From assembly GCA_020062205.1 (NCBI GenBank), contig JAGUWT010000230.1, forward strand, positions 1 through 42,751: DNA of 42,751 nt. Direction: 5' to 3'. This DNA comes from Thermodesulfovibrionales bacterium. Lineage in GTDB: Bacteria; Nitrospirota; Thermodesulfovibrionia; Thermodesulfovibrionales; SM23-35. Position numbers and translations under genes: made by a program. The notes beneath the pieces were generated by a model, which was not told the origin of the DNA, did not search any database, and was given only the letters and a program-made list of their open reading frames with translations. This document shows positions 27,163 to 35,135 of this stretch, piece after piece; the first letter of the stretch is position 1, and the number at the start of each line of letters is the position of its first letter.

Positions 27163-27908
27163 TGCGTAGCTTATTATGGGATTTTGATGGTGTTATTATT
27201 GACAGTATAGACGAATGCCTGCTTACTTCATATAATGCCTACCTGCAGTACCAGGGGATATATAATGAATTTATCGAGACATTAGAGGACATCCCGAAAT
27301 ATTACCGTGAAGAATTTTACAGGACGAGAAAGTATGTCAGGCCAGCAGGAGAATATTTTATTTTGCATAAGGCGATATCATCTAATATTAAAATCGACAG
27401 TTATTTGCGGTTCAAAGAATTATTAATAAGCAACGCCGGAGCAGTGGCTGATTTTCAGGAATTGTTTTTTTTAACTCGCAATGAATTTAAAAGCAAGTAT
27501 CCGCGATACTGGTTTGAGCTTCATCATAGTTACCCAGGAATAAAAACAAAATGGCAGGAACTTAAAAGATATTTTGATTTTTATATCGTCTCTAATAAGG
27601 ATTTAAAATCAATTTCTGAGATTTTGGATTTTTTCGATCTGCCGATCAACCGAGACAACATTTTCGGCGCAGAGTTCAGCACAGACAAGAAAGTGATAAT
27701 CAGACATATTCTGTCAACTAATAATATTAGCGCTGAGAAACTATTTTTTATAGATGACAACTACCAACATCTTTTAGATTTAAACGGAATGGGGATCAAA
27801 CTATTCTTTGCTTGTTGGGGATATGGAGAAATCCAGGATAATACCAATGAAGATATAATCCTTCTGGATTTAGATACTTTTAATATTAAAGTTATAGAGG
27901 AATTATGA
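27162..27908 (+). CDS. HAD-superfamily phosphatase
   Basis: The 248-residue protein has the HAD nucleophile motif LLWDFDGVIIDS with Asp7 and Asp9, the central VSNKD (motif II), and FIDDNYQHLLDL (acidic motif IV). It should dephosphorylate a small phosphorylated metabolite. Between a GAPDH-like enzyme and a CMP-sugar synthetase, the natural job would be removing the phosphate before CMP activation, as KdsC does for Kdo. That is inference. The ATG shares its A with the preceding stop region, and the stop overlaps the next gene. Confidence 0.8.
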   Translation: MRSLLWDFDGVIIDSIDECLLTSYNAYLQYQGIYNEFIETLEDIPKYYREEFYRTRKYVRPAGEYFILHKAISSNIKIDSYLRFKELLISNAGAVADFQELFFLTRNEFKSKYPRYWFELHHSYPGIKTKWQELKRYFDFYIVSNKDLKSISEILDFFDLPINRDNIFGAEFSTDKKVIIRHILSTNNISAEKLFFIDDNYQHLLDLNGMGIKLFFACWGYGEIQDNTNEDIILLDLDTFNIKVIEEL

Positions 27909-28687
27909 TGGAAAAGTTTGCGAAAGTTAATTACCATGGGAAGATAAAATGGTGCAAAGTTATAGAAGATAATTATTATGAATTAGCAGATAGTATTTAT
28001 AAGGAAAATCCAAGAGTAAAAAGGCAACCTCTTGATCAAACAGGTATTCGTTTTCTACCACCATGTGACGGTCAAAAAGTCATTGGTCTCGCTTATAATT
28101 ACAAGGGATTGGTTGGTAAAAAAGAAAACTATGATGAGCCATTATTCTTTTTCAAATCGCCGACTGGATTGATAGGTCACAGAGAATCCATCATTTACCC
28201 TGGTTTCGCCCAAAAAGTATGGCAGGAGGTTGAGTTAGCTATTATCGTAAAGGCTAAATGCAAAAATGTTCCTGTAGAAGAGGCACATAGATATATTTTG
28301 GGCTATACCTGCGGTAATGACATTACTTGTGAGAATATCCTTAATAGGGATTGGCATTTAGCCAGATCAAAAGGATTAGACACTTTTTGCCCTTTAGGTA
28401 CATTCTTAGTTAAAGATATCAACACAGAAAATTTACGGCTGACATCGTACATTAATGGAAGGGTAACACAAGACAGTTATACATCAGATAGGATAATAAA
28501 TGACGTTGAAACTGTATCATTAATATCAAGGTATGTCACTTTATTCCCCGGGGATGTGATACTAACCGGAACACCTGCCGGTGCGGTCAATGCTGTTATA
28601 TCACCGGGTGACATAATAAAGGTAGAAATTGAAAGTATAGGAATTTTAGAAAATAGTGTAGTACCAGATAAGGAGGGCTTAAAATGA
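27905..28687 (+). CDS. Fumarylacetoacetate hydrolase-family enzyme
   Basis: This 260-residue protein has the FAH C-terminal fold. Metal ligands are seen at Glu108 and Glu110 (QEVELAIIV) and Asp139 (GYTCGNDIT), with a conserved Lys156 in ARSKGLDTFCPLG. The closing GDVILTGTPAG signature is present. FAH enzymes cleave, dehydrate or tautomerise 2-oxo or 2,4-dioxo acids. Some act on 2-keto-3-deoxy sugar acids. Its place in a surface-glycan operon is unusual and fits a 2-oxo-acid intermediate. The start could also be ATG 27908, which has better spacing to the GAGGA sequence upstream. Confidence 0.85.
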   Translation: MMEKFAKVNYHGKIKWCKVIEDNYYELADSIYKENPRVKRQPLDQTGIRFLPPCDGQKVIGLAYNYKGLVGKKENYDEPLFFFKSPTGLIGHRESIIYPGFAQKVWQEVELAIIVKAKCKNVPVEEAHRYILGYTCGNDITCENILNRDWHLARSKGLDTFCPLGTFLVKDINTENLRLTSYINGRVTQDSYTSDRIINDVETVSLISRYVTLFPGDVILTGTPAGAVNAVISPGDIIKVEIESIGILENSVVPDKEGLK

Positions 28688-29424
28688 TTCCAGCATTAGT
28701 AATTGGAAGGGGTGGCAGCACCGGATTTCCCGGAAAAAATACTACCAGTATAGTTGGTCGGCCGTTAATGTCTTATCCGATATTGGCAGCCAAACACTCC
28801 AAGATGGTAGATAGGGTATATATCTCCACTGATACAGAAGATATTGCATCTATAGGGAAAAATTATGGTGCGGAGCTGATTAAACGTCCTGATTATCTGG
28901 CCACTAAAGAGGCCCTGTCCCAGGATGCTTTTAAACATGGGTTTGATACGATTGTCGAACTCATTAAGCCGGAGGAATTGGAAATGATAGTTTTACTTTT
29001 TGCCAACGGCGCAACGATTACACCCGGAATTATAGATAAGGGGATTGAAGTCTTACGAACAAACCCGAACCTGGATTCAGCTGTCACTGTAAGCTGTTAC
29101 AACATGTGGAGCCCCTTGAGGGCGCATAAAATTGTGGACGGGTTATTAAAGCCTTTTTTAGATGCCTCCTTTTTTGAATCCGCAAGTTGCGACAGGGATT
29201 CACAGGGAGATGTGTACTTCCCCGATTGTTCGGCATTTGTCGTGAAACCAAAATGTTTTGACTATGATTACGGCAGACCGCCTTTTCCATGGATAGGGAG
29301 AGTAGTATATCCTCTTAAACAATGGGGAGGTCTTGATATCGACTTCAAATGGCAGTTTCCAATAGTGGAATTCTGGCTCCGTGAGCATGGATTCACAGAA
29401 ACCAAAACTCCGTACGACAAGTAG
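28684..29424 (+). CDS. Second CMP-sugar synthetase (NeuA/KdsB-like)
   Basis: The 246-residue cytidylyltransferase has the nucleotide-binding motif GRGGSTGFPGKN at 8-19 (canonical form ARGGSKGIPxKN). It also has YISTDTEDIASIGKNYGAELIKRP near 43-66, typical of CMP-sialate and CMP-Kdo synthetases. It should activate an acidic 2-oxo sugar with CTP. It is distinct from the SpsF-like enzyme at 5757, so the locus codes for two CMP-transferases. The Lys that usually follows GGS is Thr here. A good GGAGG ribosome binding site precedes the ATG, which overlaps the FAH stop. Confidence 0.85.
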   Translation: MIPALVIGRGGSTGFPGKNTTSIVGRPLMSYPILAAKHSKMVDRVYISTDTEDIASIGKNYGAELIKRPDYLATKEALSQDAFKHGFDTIVELIKPEELEMIVLLFANGATITPGIIDKGIEVLRTNPNLDSAVTVSCYNMWSPLRAHKIVDGLLKPFLDASFFESASCDRDSQGDVYFPDCSAFVVKPKCFDYDYGRPPFPWIGRVVYPLKQWGGLDIDFKWQFPIVEFWLREHGFTETKTPYDK

Positions 29425-29426
29425 CG

Positions 29427-30422
29427 ATGGCAACAATAAAAGTCTTTATTACAGATTATATAACATCTCCTGATATTGAGCGCGCGGTTTTGGGAGAAGG
29501 AGTCTCAATCGAGTGCCTTAATACAGAAGATGAGGCTGAGTTTCCTGATTCCATCGAAGAAGAGGCAGATGCCCTGCTTGTGTGGCATGCACGCATAACG
29601 GAGAAGACCATCAGACGACTTAAAAAATGCAGGGTTATTGTCCGTTACGGCGTTGGATATGATAACGTGGATTTCAGATGTGCGCAGAGATACGGTATCC
29701 CTTTCTGCAATACACCTGATTACGGTATCCATGAAGTTGCGGATACCACCTGCGGCATGATACTTGCGTTTATCAGGAAAATTTTTTCTTATCACCATTC
29801 AGCGCAAAGATTTTCTTCGGGTTGGCAGGAACATACGCAACCGCCGATAAAACGTTCCACACAGCATAATTTAGGTATTATCGGGATTGGCCGTATTGGC
29901 TCTGCAGTGGCTTTAAGGATGAAGGCATTTGGAATAAGCATAGGTTTTTATGATCCGTATGTGCCGAGTGGATATGAAAAGACCCTCGGGGTGCAACGTT
30001 TTGAATCCCGAGAAGAACTGCTTAAATTCTCAAGCATAGTCTCCCTGCATGTGCCCCTTAATGAAGAGACACGCTGGATGGTTGATGAGAGGTTTATACA
30101 GAATTTAAATGATAATACAACCCTTATTAATACAGCTCGTGGAAAGATAGTAAAGGATCTAGATGTCCTGTATGATGGACTGGTTTCAAGCAAACTTGCG
30201 GCTGTGGGTTTGGATGTTTTGCCTGAGGAGCCTCCGTTGCCTTCAGAACGCTTGATACAGGCATGGAAAGATGTAAATTCCGATTTTCATCAGAGAATTA
30301 TTATTAACCCTCACACTTCATATTTTTCCGATCAGGCATGGCGTGAGATGAGAGAAAAGGCCGCAGAAAACGTTAAGAGAATCCTGGAGGGAAAGAGCCC
30401 CAGGAATCTAATTACTTCTTAA
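29427..30422 (+). CDS. D-isomer-specific 2-hydroxyacid dehydrogenase (CtBP-like)
   Basis: The 331-residue protein has the NAD-binding motif GIGRIG at 153-158 and the catalytic triad typical of the family: Arg238 in NTARGKIV, Glu267 in LPEEPP and His296 in NPHTSYFS. The N-terminal RYGVGYDNVD near 73-82 matches the CtBP/SerA group. It interconverts 2-hydroxy and 2-oxo acids. With the GAPDH-like gene at 24164 it repeats the pairing of Epd with PdxB, or GAPDH with SerA. It starts 2 nt after the CMP-transferase stop. Confidence 0.88.
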   Translation: MATIKVFITDYITSPDIERAVLGEGVSIECLNTEDEAEFPDSIEEEADALLVWHARITEKTIRRLKKCRVIVRYGVGYDNVDFRCAQRYGIPFCNTPDYGIHEVADTTCGMILAFIRKIFSYHHSAQRFSSGWQEHTQPPIKRSTQHNLGIIGIGRIGSAVALRMKAFGISIGFYDPYVPSGYEKTLGVQRFESREELLKFSSIVSLHVPLNEETRWMVDERFIQNLNDNTTLINTARGKIVKDLDVLYDGLVSSKLAAVGLDVLPEEPPLPSERLIQAWKDVNSDFHQRIIINPHTSYFSDQAWREMREKAAENVKRILEGKSPRNLITS

Positions 30423-30438
30423 AGACAGCATAACAAAA

Positions 30439-32433
30439 ATGATAGCTAAAAATCTTCTGATCGTAGATAATTGTGAGGGGAAAGTTTTTGACCAATATGT
30501 GGGGGACAACTTAAATGAGTCCGAATGGGAAATATTGACTTTGGGCGCTACAGAAACATTGTATTTTGGCAGAAATAAGGCCAAGTTACAACAGCAGTTA
30601 GCTAACTATTCGTTTATTGACCTGACAGAATATTATCTAAAGGCACAAGAATTAACCAAGGAATATTGTCTTCGTTTAAAATTTGAGTTTCCCAAAAAAA
30701 AGATATGGAAAGGAAAAACTTTATTTGATCTTTTAAGTTTTAAAGAGTTTAATCTTTGGTGGTTTACTACGTTTTCAGAAATGGGGACTTTCAGGATTAA
30801 ATTCATTGATCAAATATATTTTCTGTCTTTAATTCAACTTGTTATTTCCAGCAGAGAAAAGTATGACAATATATGTCTGGATATCAAAGACTGTCCACTT
30901 AACTCGATATTAACTGATTATTTTCGAAAAGAGAATATGAATGTCTTTACAACAAGACATTACTCTAATATCAGAAATACACTAACCCGTAGGTTCCCAT
31001 TATTGTGGTGGATAATTTCGGTTACAAGTTTCTTATCACTTCAATTGGTGAAAACTGCTATTTTGAAATTATTCAATATAGGTTTTAATCCTGATAGTAA
31101 AAATTTTTATCTTTTTTTCAGTTTCTATCCATTACTCTGGAAAAATAAAGAAGAAAAAAATATCAGGAATGCAATTTATAACGACTTACCGGAGCAATTA
31201 TCTGAAGTAGCTCCGTCATATCATGCAGTATTTATCACAAACATTGGGGAACTCTGGAAGCAAAGAAAATCTATCCATGATGTTTTTCAGAATGGAAAAA
31301 TTATACCTGTAGAGAGATTTATTACCTTAAAGAACTATTGGTTTTTGTTAAGTATTAAGTTAGTAAAATTAATATTTAATTACAGCTTTTTTGTTTCAAA
31401 AAAAATAAAAGAATTCTATAACGGGTATGATATAACTAAACTTGTTGTCGGGACCTTCAATTCATCTCTGGGAGATCATGAACTATTCAGGGATGTTTTG
31501 ATCTATTTTGCTCTTACCAATATATTCAGAAAGTATGATGTTAGAGGCATTATTCATGCCTCTGAGTTTCAATGTTATGAAAAAGCTATCTGGTATGCAG
31601 CAAAAAATAAATGTAAAGTTTTCGCTCTACAGCACTCTGCCATAGGGAAAAACTGGTTAAATTATTATTTCTGCCCAGATGAAATACCTTTGTATTTAGG
31701 AGATAAAAGGCCTTCATGGAATATGCCGTTACCTGATTTATACCTTACCTCTGGTGTTTATCCATATGAAGTTATAGTGCAAAACAAAATCCCTGAAAAT
31801 ATGCTCAGGTTGTGTGGCGCCGTCAGATACGATAAATTGGCTTCTTATATTCAGCACAAACCCTCAAAGATTGAGTTAAGAAAAAAATATAATATTCAAA
31901 ACAAAATGAAAGTACTTTTGGTATTTAGTGGCGTCAACAGAGAGGAATCTATAAATATGATTAGTAATATTAGCTTCGCTTTGCAGGAGATAGACGCTGG
32001 CATTTTAGTTCTGTTCAAGTCACACCCGCTTAGAATAATAGATGAAGAGTTTAAAAAGATTATGAGAACAAACAATGTAAGGGTCCCTTTTGATACTATT
32101 CCAGTTAATGCAAATTATTTTGAATATATAACTTTAGCTGATGTTACATGTTTTTGTAATTCAACAATCGGTATAGAATCAATTGCCTTAGGAACCCATG
32201 CTGTTAGTTTTGATAATATTCATAGTATGGTTAGTTTCGACATGATCGAAGTAGGTGATGCAGTATTCCATGTGAAGAACCCATGTGAATTGAGACAGGC
32301 ATTGGATAAGATCCTAAGAGGAGATGAAATATTAAAAATGGTTGAGAATCTTTGGTCAGATGCCATTTATAAAACGTTTTATTCTTTAGACGGAAAATCT
32401 CATAAAAGGTTTATCGAATGTTTAAAGAATTGA
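30439..32433 (+). CDS. Large glycosyltransferase-like surface polysaccharide protein
   Basis: A 664-residue protein resembling the one at 20578 in size and in its C-terminal GT-B-like domain. Visible segments are LRLCGAVRYDKL near 454-465, KVLLVFSG near 491-498, LFKSHPLRI near 533-541 and CNSTIGIESIALG near 574-586. One hydrophobic stretch near residues 190-215 may be membrane-associated. It probably transfers an activated sugar to the growing glycan. The activated acid from the preceding CMP-transferase module is a tempting donor, but this is inference. I do not recognise a precise family. Confidence 0.58.
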   Translation: MIAKNLLIVDNCEGKVFDQYVGDNLNESEWEILTLGATETLYFGRNKAKLQQQLANYSFIDLTEYYLKAQELTKEYCLRLKFEFPKKKIWKGKTLFDLLSFKEFNLWWFTTFSEMGTFRIKFIDQIYFLSLIQLVISSREKYDNICLDIKDCPLNSILTDYFRKENMNVFTTRHYSNIRNTLTRRFPLLWWIISVTSFLSLQLVKTAILKLFNIGFNPDSKNFYLFFSFYPLLWKNKEEKNIRNAIYNDLPEQLSEVAPSYHAVFITNIGELWKQRKSIHDVFQNGKIIPVERFITLKNYWFLLSIKLVKLIFNYSFFVSKKIKEFYNGYDITKLVVGTFNSSLGDHELFRDVLIYFALTNIFRKYDVRGIIHASEFQCYEKAIWYAAKNKCKVFALQHSAIGKNWLNYYFCPDEIPLYLGDKRPSWNMPLPDLYLTSGVYPYEVIVQNKIPENMLRLCGAVRYDKLASYIQHKPSKIELRKKYNIQNKMKVLLVFSGVNREESINMISNISFALQEIDAGILVLFKSHPLRIIDEEFKKIMRTNNVRVPFDTIPVNANYFEYITLADVTCFCNSTIGIESIALGTHAVSFDNIHSMVSFDMIEVGDAVFHVKNPCELRQALDKILRGDEILKMVENLWSDAIYKTFYSLDGKSHKRFIECLKN

Positions 32434-32447
32434 AGAGGTTTAAAAAT

Positions 32448-32536
32448 ATGAAAGGCCCTTTAGTTACAGTACAGTATTAATGCCTGTTTATAACGGTGGG
32501 GAATATCTCAAATTCCTATCTATATTATCTATATGA
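32448..32536 (+). pseudogene. 5' relic of a GT2 glycosyltransferase gene
   Basis: ATG 32448 starts MKGPLVTVQY and stops after ten codons. In another frame the sequence continues as VLMPVYNGGEYLKFLS, the unmistakable N-terminus of a GT2 glycosyltransferase (normal form VLMPVYNGxxYL). A frameshift breaks it and the frame ends at TGA 32534-32536. The rest of the gene is missing where the GC-richer O-antigen ligase gene begins. This looks like the left junction of a gene replacement. Confidence 0.7.
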
Positions 32537-34011
32537 ACCGCTCATTTAGGATGTCTGCCGCAGTGATCGCCGGAGGTGCGGCCGTGGGTTTGCTTGTACA
32601 TGCCCTGGCGTCAAATCCCCAACTGGCGATGCCTTTAGCTGCGGCTGTATTCTTATTGGGCATAGTGTTTCAAGAGCGTGTCCTCTACTACTTCATCGTG
32701 GGGACTATGCCGTTGCACCATAATGCATGGGTGCTCTCGGATATCGGTTTTGGGGCAATCCCTGTGCTGGTGCCAGTTTTGGCGGCTTCCGTCATTGCCA
32801 AACAGATGTTGAAAGGCAGTCCTTTTCGGTTTCCCAAGAGGATGAGACCGGCGATCATTTTCATTGCTCTCGCGGCACTATCAATTGCCTTCGCCGAATC
32901 GAAGGCTGACGCCCTAAACCTTATGGCCTGGGAGAGGGCATTCGTTCGAGTGCTGCTTTTCCCTTACGTTGCTTGGGTCATTTTTATATCGCTCTGTCCC
33001 GAGGCACAGGTGAAATTTCTGAGCCGCCAGACCGCTGTTGTGCTCTTCGTAACGTTTGCCGGCGTTGTTCTTTCCTTCCTCCAAGTTTTGACTGGAGAAT
33101 TTTATTTTATCTCAAGCCAATGGGAGAACTATAGTGTTCACAGTGCGCTCTTAGCGCGCCCCATAGGTCTAGCCGACTATCCAATCGCATGGGGGGTCTT
33201 TCTGCTCATCCCCTTCTTCATGGTGCTCGCCGAAGCATCAGCAGGCATCATCCTGTATAAATGGTTTGCTGCGGGCATTATCCTGGTAGGGTTAGTGATT
33301 TCCGGAACCCGAGGTGCTTGGCTAGGGGGATTGGTTGCGATGCTCTGGTTTTTCTCTAAAGCACGGCATCGAAGGAGGGCCGTCTTCTTGCCACTCCTAT
33401 TCGTCGTACTAATCACGGGTGGGGTCATATTCAGTGTCGGGGCCTTCCGTAATATTTCATGGGAGAGGATCGAAACGGGTGAGGAAGGACTAATAGGTCG
33501 ATTGCCGATATTGCTTGGGGTAGTTAACATGGCCATCAGTCATCCCATCATTGGGGTCGGCATAGGAAATGTCCCTATCTACCTTCTAAACCACGCGCGC
33601 GAACTCTTGGGTGACTTCAGGGTCGAATACTGGCAGCATTGGATCGGACGCAGCGAAGCAACTCATGCGCACAATATGCTCTTGGGCATCTGGGCAGAAA
33701 TAGGCACTTTCGGCCTGCTCGCGCTGTGCTGGCTCCTCTGGAGAGGCTGGCAGAATTTCCAATCGTTCTCAATGCCAAGCGGGGTTGATGATTCGCTGAG
33801 CCGTGGCATATCGCTAATGCGGATCCGAGATGGTCTGCAAGCCGCCTATCTTGCCATCATTGTGGCGTCATTCTTTCAAGCAATCGACCATTATTTGTTT
33901 CTCTGGTTCTTACTCGCCGCGTCTTTCATGCTGAAGAGTTATGCCACGAGGCTGCGGATTACGGATCCGCAGCCTGCGCTTAGTGTGAAGGGTCATAAAT
34001 ACGTTGATTGA
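32533..34011 (+). CDS. O-antigen ligase / Wzy-like polymerase
   Basis: This 492-residue membrane protein has roughly 10-12 hydrophobic segments and a large periplasmic loop. The loop contains the O-antigen-ligase-type motif THAHNMLLGIWAEIG near residues 376-390, preceded by GVGIGNVP. It would polymerise O-units or ligate the glycan to lipid A core or protein. Base composition is visibly higher than that of the neighbours: one sampled 60-nt line is 53% G+C against 37% in the upstream gene. There is no good ribosome binding site before ATG 32533, and ATG 32551 is an alternative. A broken GT2 gene lies on one side and an IS3 relic on the other, which suggests recent acquisition. Confidence 0.83.
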   Translation: MNRSFRMSAAVIAGGAAVGLLVHALASNPQLAMPLAAAVFLLGIVFQERVLYYFIVGTMPLHHNAWVLSDIGFGAIPVLVPVLAASVIAKQMLKGSPFRFPKRMRPAIIFIALAALSIAFAESKADALNLMAWERAFVRVLLFPYVAWVIFISLCPEAQVKFLSRQTAVVLFVTFAGVVLSFLQVLTGEFYFISSQWENYSVHSALLARPIGLADYPIAWGVFLLIPFFMVLAEASAGIILYKWFAAGIILVGLVISGTRGAWLGGLVAMLWFFSKARHRRRAVFLPLLFVVLITGGVIFSVGAFRNISWERIETGEEGLIGRLPILLGVVNMAISHPIIGVGIGNVPIYLLNHARELLGDFRVEYWQHWIGRSEATHAHNMLLGIWAEIGTFGLLALCWLLWRGWQNFQSFSMPSGVDDSLSRGISLMRIRDGLQAAYLAIIVASFFQAIDHYLFLWFLLAASFMLKSYATRLRITDPQPALSVKGHKYVD

Positions 34012-34065
34012 GCGTCGGGGATACTTACGCGCGAAAGGGTTTCATAGAAAGTATGAACTGAGTGA

Positions 34066-34191
34066 GGGCAATGGGCGCGGGGGAAATTTAATCGGGAGTT
34101 TAAGGAAGAGGCAGTACGACTGATAACAGAGGGAAGACGACCTGTATCTACGGTGTGTCCACTTTTTTGGCAAGAGCAAAAAGAATCTTAA
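34066..34191 (+). pseudogene. IS3-family transposase OrfA relic
   Basis: An open stretch reads RGKFNREFKEEAVRLITEG and then RRPVSTV before leaving the family sequence and stopping at TAA 34189-34191. This matches the beginning of the IS3/IS911 OrfA helix-turn-helix protein (xRxFKxEAVRL pattern). Only about 30 residues survive, and the start codon and the remainder are gone. It marks a past insertion sequence at the right edge of the GC-richer O-antigen ligase gene. Confidence 0.72.
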
Positions 34192-34235
34192 TGAATTAAT
34201 GAGATGGAGTATCATTGAAGGGAGTACGCGGATAA

Positions 34236-35135
34236 ATGTATATCAGCGCTGTAATACCTACACGAAATCGTCCCGATGATTTAATACGCACAGTCAATTC
34301 CATCATTAGACAAAATCTCTTGCCTGATGAATTGTTGATAATTGATCAGAGTAGGGATGATATATCCAAAAATCTGGTAATGAATCTATTCGCCGAACAA
34401 GGGGATAGTATAAACTTAAAATATATTCTTGATGATTCGATACAAGGTCTCGTAGCCGCCAAAGAAGTTGCCGTATCCATAGGTTTGGGAGACATTATAA
34501 TGTTTTTGGAAGATGATGTAGTGCTTGAGGAGGATTATATAGATAATATGGCACAGGGATTTATTGATCATCCTGAAATGATGGGTTCATGCGGTGTTGT
34601 TACAGAAGTGCCGAATGTAAATAAATTTTATCAATCATTTTTTCATCTTTTCCACCGGGGCATTTTCTACGACAAGAGGGTAGGTGTTCATGGCAATTCA
34701 AAAAAATGGGAGCAACTTTTGATTCAAAGCAATTATTTGAGCGGCGGCCTTTCTGCATACAGACGTGAGGTATTTGAAAAGGTAAAATTTGATACGAAAA
34801 ATGACTTTTTTATGCTTGAAGATATTAATTTCTCGACCCGTGTTGTCAGGGAGTTTGGAGAAGACAGATTTTTTATAAATACCAGTGCTCGTCTGCAACA
34901 CAAAATGTCAGCAGTTAACCGTAGTAAATTTAAAGTGCGTTATGAACGAAAGTTGCGTGAATATATTTGTTTTTACAAACTAAACTGTGACCAGAAGATG
35001 TCTCTGACAAATCTCCTCTGGCTGCTTATCGGCCTCTTTATCGAGGCATGTTTCGAGTCTTTAAAATCGCTCAATTTTGGTCCTTTAAAAGGCTCCCTTG
35101 CCGGTCTTGTTAAAGGAATCAGGCAGAAGATCTAG
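34236..35135 (+). CDS. GT2 family glycosyltransferase
   Basis: The 299-residue protein starts with the GT-A signature ISAVIPTRNRPDDLIRTVNSI and has the acidic metal-binding motif FLEDDVVLEEDYID near residues 90-103. A second acidic motif, MLEDINFSTRV, lies near 195. A short hydrophobic segment follows near 258-275. It transfers a sugar from a nucleotide donor to the lipid-linked glycan. It may replace the broken GT2 gene at 32448, though they differ at the start (IPTRN versus MPVYN). Confidence 0.87.
   Translation: MYISAVIPTRNRPDDLIRTVNSIIRQNLLPDELLIIDQSRDDISKNLVMNLFAEQGDSINLKYILDDSIQGLVAAKEVAVSIGLGDIIMFLEDDVVLEEDYIDNMAQGFIDHPEMMGSCGVVTEVPNVNKFYQSFFHLFHRGIFYDKRVGVHGNSKKWEQLLIQSNYLSGGLSAYRREVFEKVKFDTKNDFFMLEDINFSTRVVREFGEDRFFINTSARLQHKMSAVNRSKFKVRYERKLREYICFYKLNCDQKMSLTNLLWLLIGLFIEACFESLKSLNFGPLKGSLAGLVKGIRQKI

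Noticed and set aside
24164-30422. Phosphonate biosynthesis module
   Set aside because: CMP-transferases and dehydrogenases also occur in phosphonate clusters, but no PEP mutase or phosphonopyruvate decarboxylase is seen.
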